Assembly: GCF_039543525.1 (NCBI RefSeq)
Contig: NZ_BAABJX010000055.1
Span: forward strand, 1-64,000
DNA from: Algivirga pacifica
GTDB taxonomy: Bacteria > Bacteroidota > Bacteroidia > Cytophagales > Flammeovirgaceae
DNA: 64,000 bases
Direction: 5' to 3'
Shown: positions 15,680 to 24,563 of the stretch, in pieces
Layout: each line of letters begins with the position of its first letter
Position numbering within the stretch: position 1 is the stretch's first letter
Program-made: the position numbers and the translations under genes
The notes under the pieces: generated by a model
Told to the model about the DNA's origin: nothing
The model's database searches: none
The model's input: the letters and a program-made list of their open reading frames with translations, nothing else

Positions 15680-17539
15680 ATGAGACATCTTTTTTTAACG
15701 CTACTAACCTTGTGCCTAAGTCTTACCACTTTTGCACAAACAGCCGATCGATGGCTACAACATGTAGACTATAAGATGGTCATCGATTTTAGAGACGAGG
15801 ACCACCAATTCGACGGAACGCAAACCATTACCTATACCAACAACTCACCGGATACATTGACGCAGGTATTTTATCACCTATACTTCAATGCCTTTCAGCC
15901 TAACAGCATGATGGACGTTCGTTCCAGAACGATTGCTGACCCTGATAGTCGAGTAAAAGACCGTATTTCCAAGCTTAAACCAAACGAAATTGGTTATCAA
16001 AAAGTCCTTTCCCTAACACAAAATGGCAAGAAAGTAGATTACCATGTAGAAGGTACTGTATTGGAAGTAACATTGGCCAAGCCAATCCTTCCGGGCAAGA
16101 AAGCTACTTTTGAGATGGATTTCACGGCTCAGGTGCCTATACAGATCAGAAGAAGTGGTAGAAACAGCAAAGAAGGAGTCGCTTATTCTATGGCTCAATG
16201 GTTTCCTAAATTGGCGGAGTATGACTATGAAGGATGGCATAGCGATCCTTATGTAGGAAGAGAGTTTCATGGTGTATGGGGTGATTTTGATGTAAAAATC
16301 TCCATCGACAAAGATTATGTTGTAGCCTCTACTGGATATCTACAAAATGCCAAAGAGGTAGGACACGGCTATGAGGGCATCGAAAAAGGAAAACCAAAAG
16401 ACGGAAAGCTAACATGGCACTTCAAAGCGCCTAACGTACACGATTTCACTTGGGCTGCTGACAAGAACTACATTCATAAGATCGTACAAGCATCCAATGG
16501 ACCAGAAATGCACTTCTTCTGGATCAAGGGACAAGGGTATGACAAAGAATGGAATCAGCTTCCAGAGTATATGGACAAGGTATTTGATTACCTAAACACG
16601 CAAATTGGTGCTTACCCTTATAAGGTATACAACTTTGTACAAGGTGGTGACGGTGGTATGGAGTATGGTATGCTTACCCTTATCACTGGACAAAGAAAAC
16701 TGGAAAGCCTTGTAGGTGTTGCGACACACGAGTTGATCCATAGCTGGTTCCAGTTTATTCTGGCAACGAACGAGAGCTTACACGAGTGGATGGATGAGGG
16801 CTTCAATTCTTACTATGGCAACGAAATCGATAAAGATGTATTGGGCATGGGAGAAGATACACACGGCCGTTCTTATAGAGGCTACTTCTACATGGCCAAT
16901 AGTGGTGATGAGGAACCTCTAAGCACACATGCCGATCATTATAACAGCAACCGTGCTTATGGTATCAACGCTTATAGCAAAGGTGCTGTATACCTTCATC
17001 AGTTAAGCTATGTGGTTGGACAGGAAGCTTTTGATAGAGGTATGAAGCGTTACTACCATACTTGGAAGTTCAAGCATCCTAATCCAAATGACTTTATCCG
17101 TATTATGGAAAAGGAGTCTGGTCTAGAACTAGATTGGTATAACCAATACTTCGTGTATACCACCAAACAAGTCGACTATGGTATCAAGGATGTATTTTCT
17201 ACAGGCAATAAAGAGTATATTGTCTTGAACAAAGTAGGTAAAATGCCTATGCCTCTCGACCTTCAAGTCACATATACTGATGGTTCTAAAGAGCTATTCT
17301 ATATTCCTCTTAGCATTATGAGAGGTGAAAAAGCTGCAGAAAACAGTCAGAAACGTACGGTATTAAATGACTGGCCATGGACACACCCTACTTACACGTT
17401 GGAAGTGACAAACGGCAAGCAGGTTGAGCAGGTGGTTATCGATCCTTCTGGTAGAATGGCAGATATTGATCAATCGAACAATACCTACCAGAAACCTACT
17501 GGAGATAAACTAGCTCCTACCGTAGGTGCCGGACTATAA
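15680..17539 (+). CDS. M1-family zinc metallopeptidase, secreted
   Basis: This 619-residue protein starts at ATG 15680 with a signal peptide (MRHLFLTLLTLCLSLTTFAQ). A TTG start 39 bases upstream is less likely. The catalytic zinc motif is HELIH with the downstream glutamate in LHEWMDEGFNSYYGNE, as in aminopeptidase-N/LTA4-hydrolase-type M1 enzymes. The exopeptidase-type glycine motif appears as GGMEYGM, close to the usual GGMEN/GAMEN. It probably trims peptides in the periplasm. An imperfect 190-base palindrome follows its stop codon. Confidence 0.93.
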   Translation: MRHLFLTLLTLCLSLTTFAQTADRWLQHVDYKMVIDFRDEDHQFDGTQTITYTNNSPDTLTQVFYHLYFNAFQPNSMMDVRSRTIADPDSRVKDRISKLKPNEIGYQKVLSLTQNGKKVDYHVEGTVLEVTLAKPILPGKKATFEMDFTAQVPIQIRRSGRNSKEGVAYSMAQWFPKLAEYDYEGWHSDPYVGREFHGVWGDFDVKISIDKDYVVASTGYLQNAKEVGHGYEGIEKGKPKDGKLTWHFKAPNVHDFTWAADKNYIHKIVQASNGPEMHFFWIKGQGYDKEWNQLPEYMDKVFDYLNTQIGAYPYKVYNFVQGGDGGMEYGMLTLITGQRKLESLVGVATHELIHSWFQFILATNESLHEWMDEGFNSYYGNEIDKDVLGMGEDTHGRSYRGYFYMANSGDEEPLSTHADHYNSNRAYGINAYSKGAVYLHQLSYVVGQEAFDRGMKRYYHTWKFKHPNPNDFIRIMEKESGLELDWYNQYFVYTTKQVDYGIKDVFSTGNKEYIVLNKVGKMPMPLDLQVTYTDGSKELFYIPLSIMRGEKAAENSQKRTVLNDWPWTHPTYTLEVTNGKQVEQVVIDPSGRMADIDQSNNTYQKPTGDKLAPTVGAGL

Positions 17540-17547
17540 TTGATGAT

Positions 17548-17736
17548 TATATATTCCCATGGTAGGCCCTCAACTGAGGCGTAATGCCATCAACTTAAGG
17601 AAATAACATGTAGAAAGAATAGTGCAAGCCCGCTGCAGGTCGTAGGCTGGAGCCTACGACCAGTTTCTACCTTTTCATTTTCGGCTTAAGTTGACGACAT
17701 TGTACTCCAGGTGATGGCCTACGGTGGGAATTCCGA
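17548..17736. repeat. Large imperfect palindrome with central GTCGTAGGCT hairpin
   Basis: The outer arms (from about 17548 and up to about 17736) pair over roughly 50 bases, including TTCCCA, GTAGGCC and CAACTTAAG (17591-17599) with CTTAAGTTG (17685-17693). Inside is a separate perfect hairpin of GTCGTAGGCT and AGCCTACGAC (17639-17660). It follows the M1 peptidase stop and precedes the ftsB-like gene. It looks like a MITE-like or REP-like element. Confidence 0.75.
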
Positions 17737-17750
17737 TAAAAAGCACTTTT

Positions 17751-18062
17751 ATGAAAACTTTTCTGAAAAACCTGTACCAAAAGGTTCCATCCTCATTTAA
17801 AAACATCTATGTGATTACCTTATTGGTTTTTTCGGTATGGATGTTGTTCTTCGATACACACGACCAACTCACCATACATCGCTTAAAACAGCGAAAAATT
17901 GAACTCAATGAGAAAAAGGCTTTTTACCAAAAGGAGATTGATCAACTGGAAAAAGATATGGAAAGCCTGCAAACAGACCCTATCCAATTAGAAAAGTTTG
18001 CTCGTGAGAAACATCTTCTTCGAAAAGCTGGTGAGGATGTCTATATCATCAAGAAAAAATAA
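17751..18062 (+). CDS. FtsB/DivIC-family septum formation protein
   Basis: This protein has 103 residues from MKTFLKNLYQ. It has a short cytoplasmic N-terminus, one transmembrane segment (about 17-37, NIYVITLLVFSVWMLFF) and a periplasmic coiled coil (about 45-85), followed by PIQLEKFAREKHLLRKAGEDVYII, typical of the FtsB/DivIC family. It should join FtsL and FtsQ in the divisome and regulate septal peptidoglycan synthesis. The longer reading frame from 17724 runs into the repeat upstream and is not used. Confidence 0.88.
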   Translation: MKTFLKNLYQKVPSSFKNIYVITLLVFSVWMLFFDTHDQLTIHRLKQRKIELNEKKAFYQKEIDQLEKDMESLQTDPIQLEKFAREKHLLRKAGEDVYIIKKK

Positions 18063-18219
18063 TTCCCTTATTCGGGTTTGACTTTTTAAAGAATTCCAAT
18101 ATTCTTGCGAACTGAAAAAATACTAAGCTTTTTCTATCCGTTAACAGACAAACAAATGCAATAACCTTGCGACATACTCAAGGTTTATTTTTCATCTATT
18201 ACTTGCAAACAACATCCTT

Positions 18220-18813
18220 ATGTCAAAGTTCAACCAGTATCTCTTCGTAGGATTCGAGCACATCACTCAGGCAGATGGCGTAGACCACGTTCTTTTCGTA
18301 ATGGCATTGATTGCCATCTATTCTTTCTCTGACCTGAAGAAGATCTTCTATCTGGTAACCGCCTTCACTGTGGGACACTCCATCACTTTGGCATTAGTCA
18401 CCTTAAAAATATTCTCCATTTCATCAGAAATTATTGAGTTCCTGATTCCTGCCACTATTATGGCTACCTGTATTGGTAACTACCTACACAAAGAGCGTAG
18501 ACAGACCCCTTTCAGTAAAAAAGAATTTTCTTTAAGTAAGCAACTTCGCTACTTCACAGCCCTTTTCTTTGGTTTGATTCACGGTATTGCATTTTCAAGT
18601 CAACTGGCCTTGGAAAGTGATATCCTTATTCCACTTCTATCCTTCAATATCGGCTTAGAGATTGGACAACTCCTGATCGTTCTTGGCTTAATCATTATCA
18701 ATGTGATTATGATTGGTATGCTTCGCATGAAAACCAGAGACTGGAATATGCTTTTGACTGGAGCAACAGGAAGTGCGGCACTAATTATGCTAATCGAACG
18801 CTGGCCGTTTTGA
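18220..18813 (+). CDS. HupE/UreJ-family membrane protein
   Basis: This 197-residue integral membrane protein has about six helices. The signature HITQADGVDHVLFVMAL near the N-terminus, the HSITLAL motif, and GLIHGIAFSSQLA with conserved histidines match the HupE/UreJ group (the UreJ_2-like type), which is linked to nickel or cobalt transport. No urease or hydrogenase genes are nearby, so the cargo is uncertain. Histidines and acidic residues within the membrane support metal binding. Confidence 0.88.
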   Translation: MSKFNQYLFVGFEHITQADGVDHVLFVMALIAIYSFSDLKKIFYLVTAFTVGHSITLALVTLKIFSISSEIIEFLIPATIMATCIGNYLHKERRQTPFSKKEFSLSKQLRYFTALFFGLIHGIAFSSQLALESDILIPLLSFNIGLEIGQLLIVLGLIIINVIMIGMLRMKTRDWNMLLTGATGSAALIMLIERWPF

Positions 18814-18905
18814 GTGATGAGTTATGAGTTATAAGTGATGAGTTATAAGTGATGAGTTTACCTTAGAAAAAGGTTAAAACTCATCACTCATAATTCATCA
18901 CTTCT
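18814..18905. repeat. Inverted repeat of GTGATGAGTTAT words
   Basis: Short direct repeats (GTGATGAGTTATAA and variants) on the left pair with AACTCATCACTCATAATTC on the right, with a loop near 18863-18875. It directly follows the HupE/UreJ stop codon. It is non-coding. Confidence 0.85.
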
Positions 18906-18986
18906 CCCTTCCTTTTAAGTCATCCTTTTTCTGCTACAAGTCTTGTACTTTTATAAGACATGATTACTACCCAAAACTGAAAGAGG

Positions 18987-20126
18987 ATGTCTACTTCTAA
19001 AAAAATACGGCTATACCTGAATGAAGAAAGAAAAGCCACATGGCTAGAACTCTTCTTCGATCTTATCTTCGTGGTCGCACTAGGAAAGACCACCCACTTA
19101 CTGTCTCATACCCACCATGGACATTTAGAAGAAGGAAGTTGGGTTCGCTTTATCATTGTTTTTATTCCGTTATGGTGGATTTGGGTAGGACATACTGTTT
19201 TTTCCAACCGATTTGATGCTGACGAACGCCCCCATCGCTTGGCCACCCTCCTTTTGATGTTTTTATTAATTATCCTATCGGTATTGATTAATGAGGATAT
19301 AGGGAAAAACTATCAACTTTTTATCGCCGTATATAGTATTGCCCGACTATTTATTGCAGGTTTCTATTTTTTAGCTTCCAAGGATTACCCTGATAATGCC
19401 GACTATAGTAAAAAAAGAGGGTTCATCTTCTCTATTGGGGCATTGATATGTCTGAGTGCTGTACTGTTTCCTCTCCCTTATGCCAGTTATATCTTCTACA
19501 TAGGGCTTGCGTTTGATATCCTGTCTCCTTTTCTATTCTTCAGAAACACAAAACACTTCCCTATTGACAAAGACCACTTGGTAGAACGTGTGGGACTTTT
19601 GGCAATTATTTTATTGGGAGAATCGATTATCTCCTTATCTCAAGGGATTGAGGGAGTGGATTGGGAGACACAAACGATTGTTACGGCTATCGTAGGCTTT
19701 CTACTACTCTGTATGATTTGGTGGATCTACTTTGATTCTTTTCCTTTTCTACTGGAAAGCAAGTTAGATGCCAATGGATTTGCGATTCTTTACTCTCAGC
19801 TCATGACTTATATGGCCTTTGCCATACTCGCTAATGCGATTCGTCATGCTATTTTAGATGATCTAGTATTAATAGAGTTTCGTATTATGGCATTAGCAGG
19901 AATAGTCTTATTCTATTTGGGCAAGCAAACGGCTTACTTCTTCAATGTCATGGAGTACCGTCAACCGATTATACAAAACACGCTAATCACTTTTGTGATT
20001 GTAGGGGCAAGTTTATGGCTACCATCCGCTCAATATATTCTTATTGGTATATGTTGCTCCATGGGAGGGTATATCGTTTTGAATTATTTCACGCAATTGA
20101 AATTATATGGGAAGGCTAGCATGTAA
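18987..20126 (+). CDS. LtrA-family (low temperature requirement A) membrane protein
   Basis: This 379-residue protein has about ten transmembrane segments. The N-terminal motif ATWLELFFDLIFVVALGKTT is the hallmark of the LtrA family. The gene was named in Listeria for growth at low temperature, but the biochemical role is not established. It has no obvious operon partner: the previous gene ends 170 bases upstream and the next is convergent. Confidence 0.9.
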   Translation: MSTSKKIRLYLNEERKATWLELFFDLIFVVALGKTTHLLSHTHHGHLEEGSWVRFIIVFIPLWWIWVGHTVFSNRFDADERPHRLATLLLMFLLIILSVLINEDIGKNYQLFIAVYSIARLFIAGFYFLASKDYPDNADYSKKRGFIFSIGALICLSAVLFPLPYASYIFYIGLAFDILSPFLFFRNTKHFPIDKDHLVERVGLLAIILLGESIISLSQGIEGVDWETQTIVTAIVGFLLLCMIWWIYFDSFPFLLESKLDANGFAILYSQLMTYMAFAILANAIRHAILDDLVLIEFRIMALAGIVLFYLGKQTAYFFNVMEYRQPIIQNTLITFVIVGASLWLPSAQYILIGICCSMGGYIVLNYFTQLKLYGKASM

Positions 20127-20143
20127 TGATTTGCTATCATACT

Positions 20144-20222
20144 ACCACCCCGCTTTGTTGAACCCATTACATGGCGTCTCGAATTTCAACGGTTCAACAA
20201 AGCTATTGGGTAGTAGGACAGT
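20144..20222. repeat. Minimal GTTGAA/GTTGAG-type palindrome, copy A4
   Basis: Terminal arms CTATCATACTACC...CTTTGTTGAACC and the inverse of CTGTCCTACTACC...GCTTTGTTGAACC match the ends of the larger elements at 31752 and 37354. The internal hairpin modules are absent except for a CATTACATGGCG word. It sits between two convergent genes. Confidence 0.8.
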
Positions 20223-20277
20223 TATTTACTCAACCTTAATTGACTGATAAGCATTATATAGCATCTCTTACCGGGGA

Positions 20278-21249
20278 TTAATAGTTAACGACAATCTTTC
20301 CCGACACATGTCCTTCGGCTACTTTACGTAAGCCATCCGGAATCTCCGCAAATGTCAATCGCTCGGAGATATTATCGGCTAATTTCCCATTAGCCATGCG
20401 TTGTGCCAGCTCCTCTCCTGCTTGGGCTACATCTCTTAAACTCTGCGTATCTCCTCCAACAAATACGGCACCCAAGGCGACTTCTACAATAGCTGGAGCC
20501 TTTGTAAATGGCGTAAATGGATTTTCGCCAGGAGTACCAGTAATACACACCAAACTACCGTTATACCGCAATAAAGGAGATAGCGCCGCGGCATTTTTAC
20601 CAGAGATCATGTCCACGATATGGCTTACTCCTGCGCCTTCTGTTATACGATTGACTTCTTCTACGATATCTTTATTTTTATAATCGATCACATAATCTGC
20701 CCCTAACGCCTTAATTCTTTCAAAATCTTTGCTAGCGGTAGTGAATACAGTGGCTCCTTTTTCCTTGGCGAGCTGAATCGCAAACCCTCCCACAGCGCCT
20801 CCTCCGGCAGAGATCAATATACTTTGTCCTTTTTGAAGATTAATCTTTTCCATGACTGCTTGCCAAGCTGTAATCCCTGCACAAGGGATCGTCGCCGCTT
20901 GTTCAAAAGAAAGGCCCTCTGGTATCTTGCTCAACACATCAGCGTTCGTCGCTACGTATTCTGAAAACACTCCATTATTAAAAATATCAACGATTCCGAA
21001 TACCTTATCCCCTACAGAAAGATGCGTTACCTCAGCGCCCACCTCGACTACTATACCCGACAAATCGATGCCAACGATTTTAGGAACTGACATATCAAAA
21101 GCCCCTTGTGTAATCTTGTAATCCACAGGATTCAAAGAGGTGGCTTTCATCTCTACCAATACTTCATTAGGCCCTGCCGTTGGTTTATCCACTTCTTCCA
21201 ACAACATCAATTCTGGTGTTGATTTCTCCTTTAATACCCAAGCTTTCAT
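20278..21249 (-). CDS. Medium-chain NADPH-dependent quinone oxidoreductase-like protein
   Basis: This 323-residue MDR-superfamily protein has a GroES-like N-terminal domain (about 25-110, NPVDYKITQG) and a Rossmann NAD(P)-binding domain with ISAGGGAVGGFAIQLAKEKG (about 145-165). It lacks the catalytic and structural zinc ligands of alcohol dehydrogenases, so it fits the zinc-independent quinone oxidoreductase/enoyl reductase group. Substrate is unknown. It stands alone between two dispersed repeats. Confidence 0.9.
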   Translation of the reverse strand: MKAWVLKEKSTPELMLLEEVDKPTAGPNEVLVEMKATSLNPVDYKITQGAFDMSVPKIVGIDLSGIVVEVGAEVTHLSVGDKVFGIVDIFNNGVFSEYVATNADVLSKIPEGLSFEQAATIPCAGITAWQAVMEKINLQKGQSILISAGGGAVGGFAIQLAKEKGATVFTTASKDFERIKALGADYVIDYKNKDIVEEVNRITEGAGVSHIVDMISGKNAAALSPLLRYNGSLVCITGTPGENPFTPFTKAPAIVEVALGAVFVGGDTQSLRDVAQAGEELAQRMANGKLADNISERLTFAEIPDGLRKVAEGHVSGKIVVNY

Positions 21250-21277
21250 ATACTTATTATTTTATTGACAATCAGTT

Positions 21278-21432
21278 GAGTTTATCACGATGAATTGTCT
21301 ATGAGTAAAAAAACTTACTGAACTGCTTCTAGAGTAGATTAATTTTTAATGATCAATTTTCAATTTTTAATTAAAATGAATCACCCAAAAGGCTGCTGAA
21401 CTCGTTCTAGAATACATTAATTATTGAAAATT
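21278..21432 (-). repeat. Dispersed intergenic repeat, copy 2 of an inverted pair
   Basis: This is the inverted counterpart of 8607-8745, with long shared stretches such as GAATTGTCTATGAGTAAAAA and AATTAAAATGAATCACCC in plus-strand order. It lies immediately downstream of the BamA/TamA-like gene stop codon. It carries no reading frame of note. Confidence 0.85.
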
Positions 21433-21433
21433 A

Positions 21434-22579
21434 TTAAAACGCTTCTCTCACTCCAAAGTACCAAGTAAACCCATCCTTCCCTACGGCAAAGTCTGTCCGC
21501 ACATTCATACGCTCATAAGGCAAGATACGATAACGCACCCCCACTCCTCCTACCGGCAACCACTCCGCATCTCCAAAGGAGTTGTAGTCTCCAAATACTT
21601 TTCCTAATCCTGTGAAGGCCACAAAGCCCAGTTTTCGTTTCAGTAAAGGAGTTTGTCGACGATACTCTATTTCTGTAGATAAAAGATTACGATCAATATA
21701 AGTTCCTACCTCATACCCTCTTTGGGATTGTGCCCCACTTCTTCCATAGAAAGAATAGTTTTCATTTTCGGCATTATCTCCTAAAAAACGAGCATGAACG
21801 TTCCAACCCAATACATGGTCTGTATCTTGAAAAAGGGTCGCAAACTGCTTGTAAATGATCTTATTTTCCACAAAATCTCCACTACCCCCTTCCGGAATAA
21901 TATAGTTCGCCTGATACTCTATATACATTCCCTTATAAGGATAAAAGATATTGTCTCGATTATCCCAGGTTAATGCACCCTTTACTGCGTGGTTACGCAC
22001 CTGATCACTAAAACCTACCAATATTAGGCTTTGCTCATCCTCTTCATCTACCCCATCATACTTGATGCCCGTAAATTGATATCCTCCTCCCACAAATAGT
22101 CGCTCAAATACTCTTCGCTTCACGTCTACACTAGCCAATACGATCTTCCGTCTCACATCTACATCCCGTATTTCTCCAAAGTCCAGTTCTTGACGAATAT
22201 TGGCATACGCCAGAAAACTGGTCACCCTCCACTTGTCTTCCTTCAGAAATAAGCGAGGAGAAGCAAACAAGGACCAACTGGTATTGGTACTTCCAAATGC
22301 CCCAAACGTCAACGTACTGGGAGGAGATACCAAATCCTCCTTATTAGGGTAAAATGCAATCATTTCTATAAGGGTAAGCCCTAGCTCAGTAGTCGGACTA
22401 TAGGAAGGCATCGGGATAAAGCGAAACTTGGCTTTGCTTCTTTCCTTTCGGTCATCGAAGACAGGTTTTTGAGTGTAGTCAGTGGTATCTTTGGTATGTT
22501 GTTGCGCCATTCCTTTTAAGGAGTAACACATCATAACGACACCTAGCAATACGGCTTTTCTCCAAATAAATAAATACAT
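21434..22579 (-). CDS. BamA/TamA-family (surface antigen D15) outer membrane barrel protein
   Basis: This 381-residue protein has a signal peptide (about 1-25, ending GMAQ) and then mostly amphipathic beta strands of a 16-strand-type barrel, ending VGKDGFTWYFGVREAF with a C-terminal aromatic. The conserved features GYEVGTYIDRNLLSTEIEYR and TWDNRDNIFYPYKGMYIEY match the bacterial surface antigen family. No POTRA domains are present, so it is a barrel-only member. Its role could be a passive or transport barrel rather than the essential BamA assembly machine. Confidence 0.88.
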   Translation of the reverse strand: MYLFIWRKAVLLGVVMMCYSLKGMAQQHTKDTTDYTQKPVFDDRKERSKAKFRFIPMPSYSPTTELGLTLIEMIAFYPNKEDLVSPPSTLTFGAFGSTNTSWSLFASPRLFLKEDKWRVTSFLAYANIRQELDFGEIRDVDVRRKIVLASVDVKRRVFERLFVGGGYQFTGIKYDGVDEEDEQSLILVGFSDQVRNHAVKGALTWDNRDNIFYPYKGMYIEYQANYIIPEGGSGDFVENKIIYKQFATLFQDTDHVLGWNVHARFLGDNAENENYSFYGRSGAQSQRGYEVGTYIDRNLLSTEIEYRRQTPLLKRKLGFVAFTGLGKVFGDYNSFGDAEWLPVGGVGVRYRILPYERMNVRTDFAVGKDGFTWYFGVREAF

Positions 22580-22661
22580 ATCAGGTCAAATGGGTTATCA
22601 ATACAACCATTAAGCTAACTGTTTATCTAAATATTCAGAACTGATCCTTCAATAAAAATAG

Positions 22662-22979
22662 AGACGAACCTTTTTGGTTAGCTTGGGCTCCATCATCGCT
22701 ACGATACTATGGATTGGAGGAGCTGTACTTTTCTCCTGGTATGTCGACAACTTCGGAAGCTATGACAGTACCTATGGAAGTTTCGCAGCCATCATCATCT
22801 TAATGCTATGGCTCTATCTTACCGCCTATATTATTTTACTGGGAGCCGAAATCAATTCAGAAATGGAGCATCAGACCTATACGGATACTACTGTTGGGGA
22901 AGATAAACCTATGGGAGAAAGAGGAGCTTATCATGCGGATACTGTTCCCGGAAAAAATAAGGATAAAAAGAAAGGATAA
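22662..22979 (+). pseudogene. 5'-truncated YihY/BrkB-family membrane protein remnant
   Basis: About 100 residues match the C-terminal end of YihY/BrkB proteins: GSIIATILWIGGAVLFSWYV, NFGSYDSTYGSFAAIIILML and WLYLTAYIILLGAEINSEME, followed by a charged tail. Full-length members are around 300 residues. The frame is closed by a TAG at 22659 and has no ATG, and the upstream DNA is the promoter side of the divergent barrel gene. The N-terminal two thirds are therefore missing. It looks like a deletion remnant. A TTG at 22674 could still start a short product. Confidence 0.8.
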
Positions 22980-22985
22980 TAATGG

Positions 22986-23017
22986 AAAAACCCTCCCTAC
23001 GATACCGTAAGGAGGGT
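22986..23017 (-). terminator. tmRNA terminator
   Basis: Arms CCCTCC-TACG (22991-23000, one bulge) and CGTA-GGAGGG (23006-23016) enclose a four-base loop. An A-run on the plus strand at 22986-22990 gives the U-run of the minus-strand transcript. It sits right after the 3' end of ssrA. Confidence 0.85.
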
Positions 23018-23023
23018 TTATTG

Positions 23024-23437
23024 TGGAGTCGGAGGGATTCGAACCCTCGTCCAGAGAAGGCAACCGTCATACTTTCTACATGCTTAGTTACGCTTTAAAT
23101 TTTCGTGAGATGGCAGGTAGGCAACAACCAACCAATCCCCTTATCTACTAGGAGTTTCGCTATCAGCTAGTAGTATCGCCTCAAGCTAGTTCTATCGGGT
23201 CGACACCCCGGGATCCGCGCTGATAGAACAGAGCGCAGCGGGATGTAGCCAGGGAGTGCTGTATAAAGCTACTCAACCATTTAAGCCCATTAATCTCAAC
23301 CTAGAAAGGGAGATTAGGCAGCCATAGCGTAGTTAGACTCGCCAAATATAGTTTGAACGCATTGATTAAGGATGTACGAACACCACCCTGCATGCTTATG
23401 TATGCAACTACTCAACCTGTCAAATCCAGTCGACCCC
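23024..23437 (-). ncRNA. ssrA: Transfer-messenger RNA (tmRNA)
   Basis: The RNA runs from GGGGTCGACTGGATTTGACA at the 5' end to the T-arm GGTTCGAATCCCTCC and acceptor CGACTCC at the 3' end. GGGGTCG pairs with CGACTCC as a seven-base acceptor stem. The 3' CCA is not encoded, since the bases after the discriminator A read CAA. The tag reading frame ends GESNYAMAA-stop (TAA at about 23315). This resembles the Bacteroidota tag GENNYALAA but has Met in place of Leu and Ser in place of the first Asn. tmRNA with SmpB rescues stalled ribosomes and tags the nascent proteins for proteolysis. Confidence 0.95.
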
Positions 23438-23769
23438 TTTTGGGTAAACCGCTATTCCGTATGCTGGAATAGGCTACAATAGTATATAAAATTATTGAAT
23501 CAAACAATATTTTTTCAAGCTTTTATATAAAAATAATCTAATTTTTTCCATTCGAAAAGTTTCTTTTGGTGTGGAACTTCTCTTCTCCTTGCGTACCCTT
23601 TCAAGTCACCTTCTCGACCTTTATATAGTAAATGGACCTTGTGTTCATGTTGTTTAATTGCGCTTCACTCGTTCATAATGTTTAGTTGAATTGATATCCA
23701 TTCAACCTTTCCTCATTTGGAGCTAAATACTATATAAAATACCATAATCGTATTCTTAACCACCCAACT
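23438..23769. other. tmRNA upstream region with decayed repeats
   Basis: This 332-base AT-rich stretch precedes the tmRNA on the minus strand and the GNAT gene on the plus strand. A small hairpin of CTATTCC and GGAATAG lies near 23452-23474. The right half contains TATATAGTA and TACTATATA inverted words and a degraded GTTGAATTGATATCCATTCAAC palindrome-like stretch, which may be an old member of the GTTGAA repeat family. No gene is visible. Confidence 0.6.
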
Positions 23770-24411
23770 ATGAAAAACCTCAAGTTCAGAGCGGCAACAC
23801 CAGAAGATGTCGAAACCATTATCCCTCTAATGTATTCAGCAGGTCCTGATGCCTACGACTATACTTTTAAGACAAAAGAGAATTGCCCTATGGAGTTCTT
23901 AAAAATGTCTTTTCCTCGCCACCATGGTATCTTCAGCTATAAACATCACTATGTGGCAGAGTATGATGGAAAAGTCGTTGGAGGGGGATGTATCCTGAAA
24001 AGTAACCATATTACCTCAAATACACTCTCTACGTTGTGGCATGTCTTTCTCCATTATGGTGTAATCAAAGGCATTAATATTACAAAAAAGTTGCAACAGG
24101 CCTCTGAGATATGTCCTGCACCAGAAAAAAATGAGCAAATTATTGCCAATGTGGGTATTGCTCCTGACTATCAGAAAAAGGGAATTGGGAAGCAGTTGAT
24201 GTATTACTTATTTGAGCAAAGCAACCTCTCGCACCCTATCATGCTGGATGTTGCAACCACCAATTCGGTTGCTGAGGCATTATATGCTAAGATTGGCTTT
24301 GAGGTCATCAGTGAAACACATTCCTCTTATAAAAATAACTATGGGCATATTGATAGCTTAAGAAGAATGAAGCTCAATCCTCAAGCCTTATTAAAAGGGA
24401 GCCTCAATTAA
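23770..24411 (+). CDS. GNAT-family N-acetyltransferase
   Basis: This 213-residue protein has the GNAT fold. The acetyl-CoA pyrophosphate loop is in GIAPDYQKKGIGKQLMYYLF (about 137-156, R/Q-x-x-G-x-G/A type), and the strand LDVATTNSVAEALYAKIGFEV follows. The substrate cannot be assigned. The N-terminal part (RAATPEDVETIIPLMYSAGP) is typical of single-domain members. It is monocistronic and followed immediately by a palindromic repeat. Confidence 0.9.
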   Translation: MKNLKFRAATPEDVETIIPLMYSAGPDAYDYTFKTKENCPMEFLKMSFPRHHGIFSYKHHYVAEYDGKVVGGGCILKSNHITSNTLSTLWHVFLHYGVIKGINITKKLQQASEICPAPEKNEQIIANVGIAPDYQKKGIGKQLMYYLFEQSNLSHPIMLDVATTNSVAEALYAKIGFEVISETHSSYKNNYGHIDSLRRMKLNPQALLKGSLN

Positions 24412-24414
24412 ATT

Positions 24415-24555
24415 GTTGAATCGTTGAATTTCTCCTTCGGAGAGTTGAATTGAGCTTCGCTCGTTGATTCGAGTTGAATTGTTTATTGAATTCAGTTAAC
24501 AGTTCAACTCGAATCAACGATTCAACTCTCCGAAGGAGAAATTCAACGATTCAAC
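24415..24555. repeat. GTTGAA modular palindrome, copy B1
   Basis: Arms of about 55-70 bases built from GTTGAATCGTTGAATT, the hairpin TCTCCTTCGGAGA and GTTGATTCGAGTTGAA. The left arm carries an extra module GAGCTTCGCTC that is missing from the right arm. It starts 4 bases after the GNAT stop codon and ends 9 bases from the ilvE stop, filling a convergent gap. Confidence 0.92.
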
Positions 24556-24563
24556 AACTAAAC

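Noticed and set aside
23021..23100. tRNA gene suggested by the T-arm GGTTCGAATCCC
   Set aside because: This T-arm belongs to the 3' part of the tmRNA, which also has the matching 5' acceptor strand at 23431-23437.
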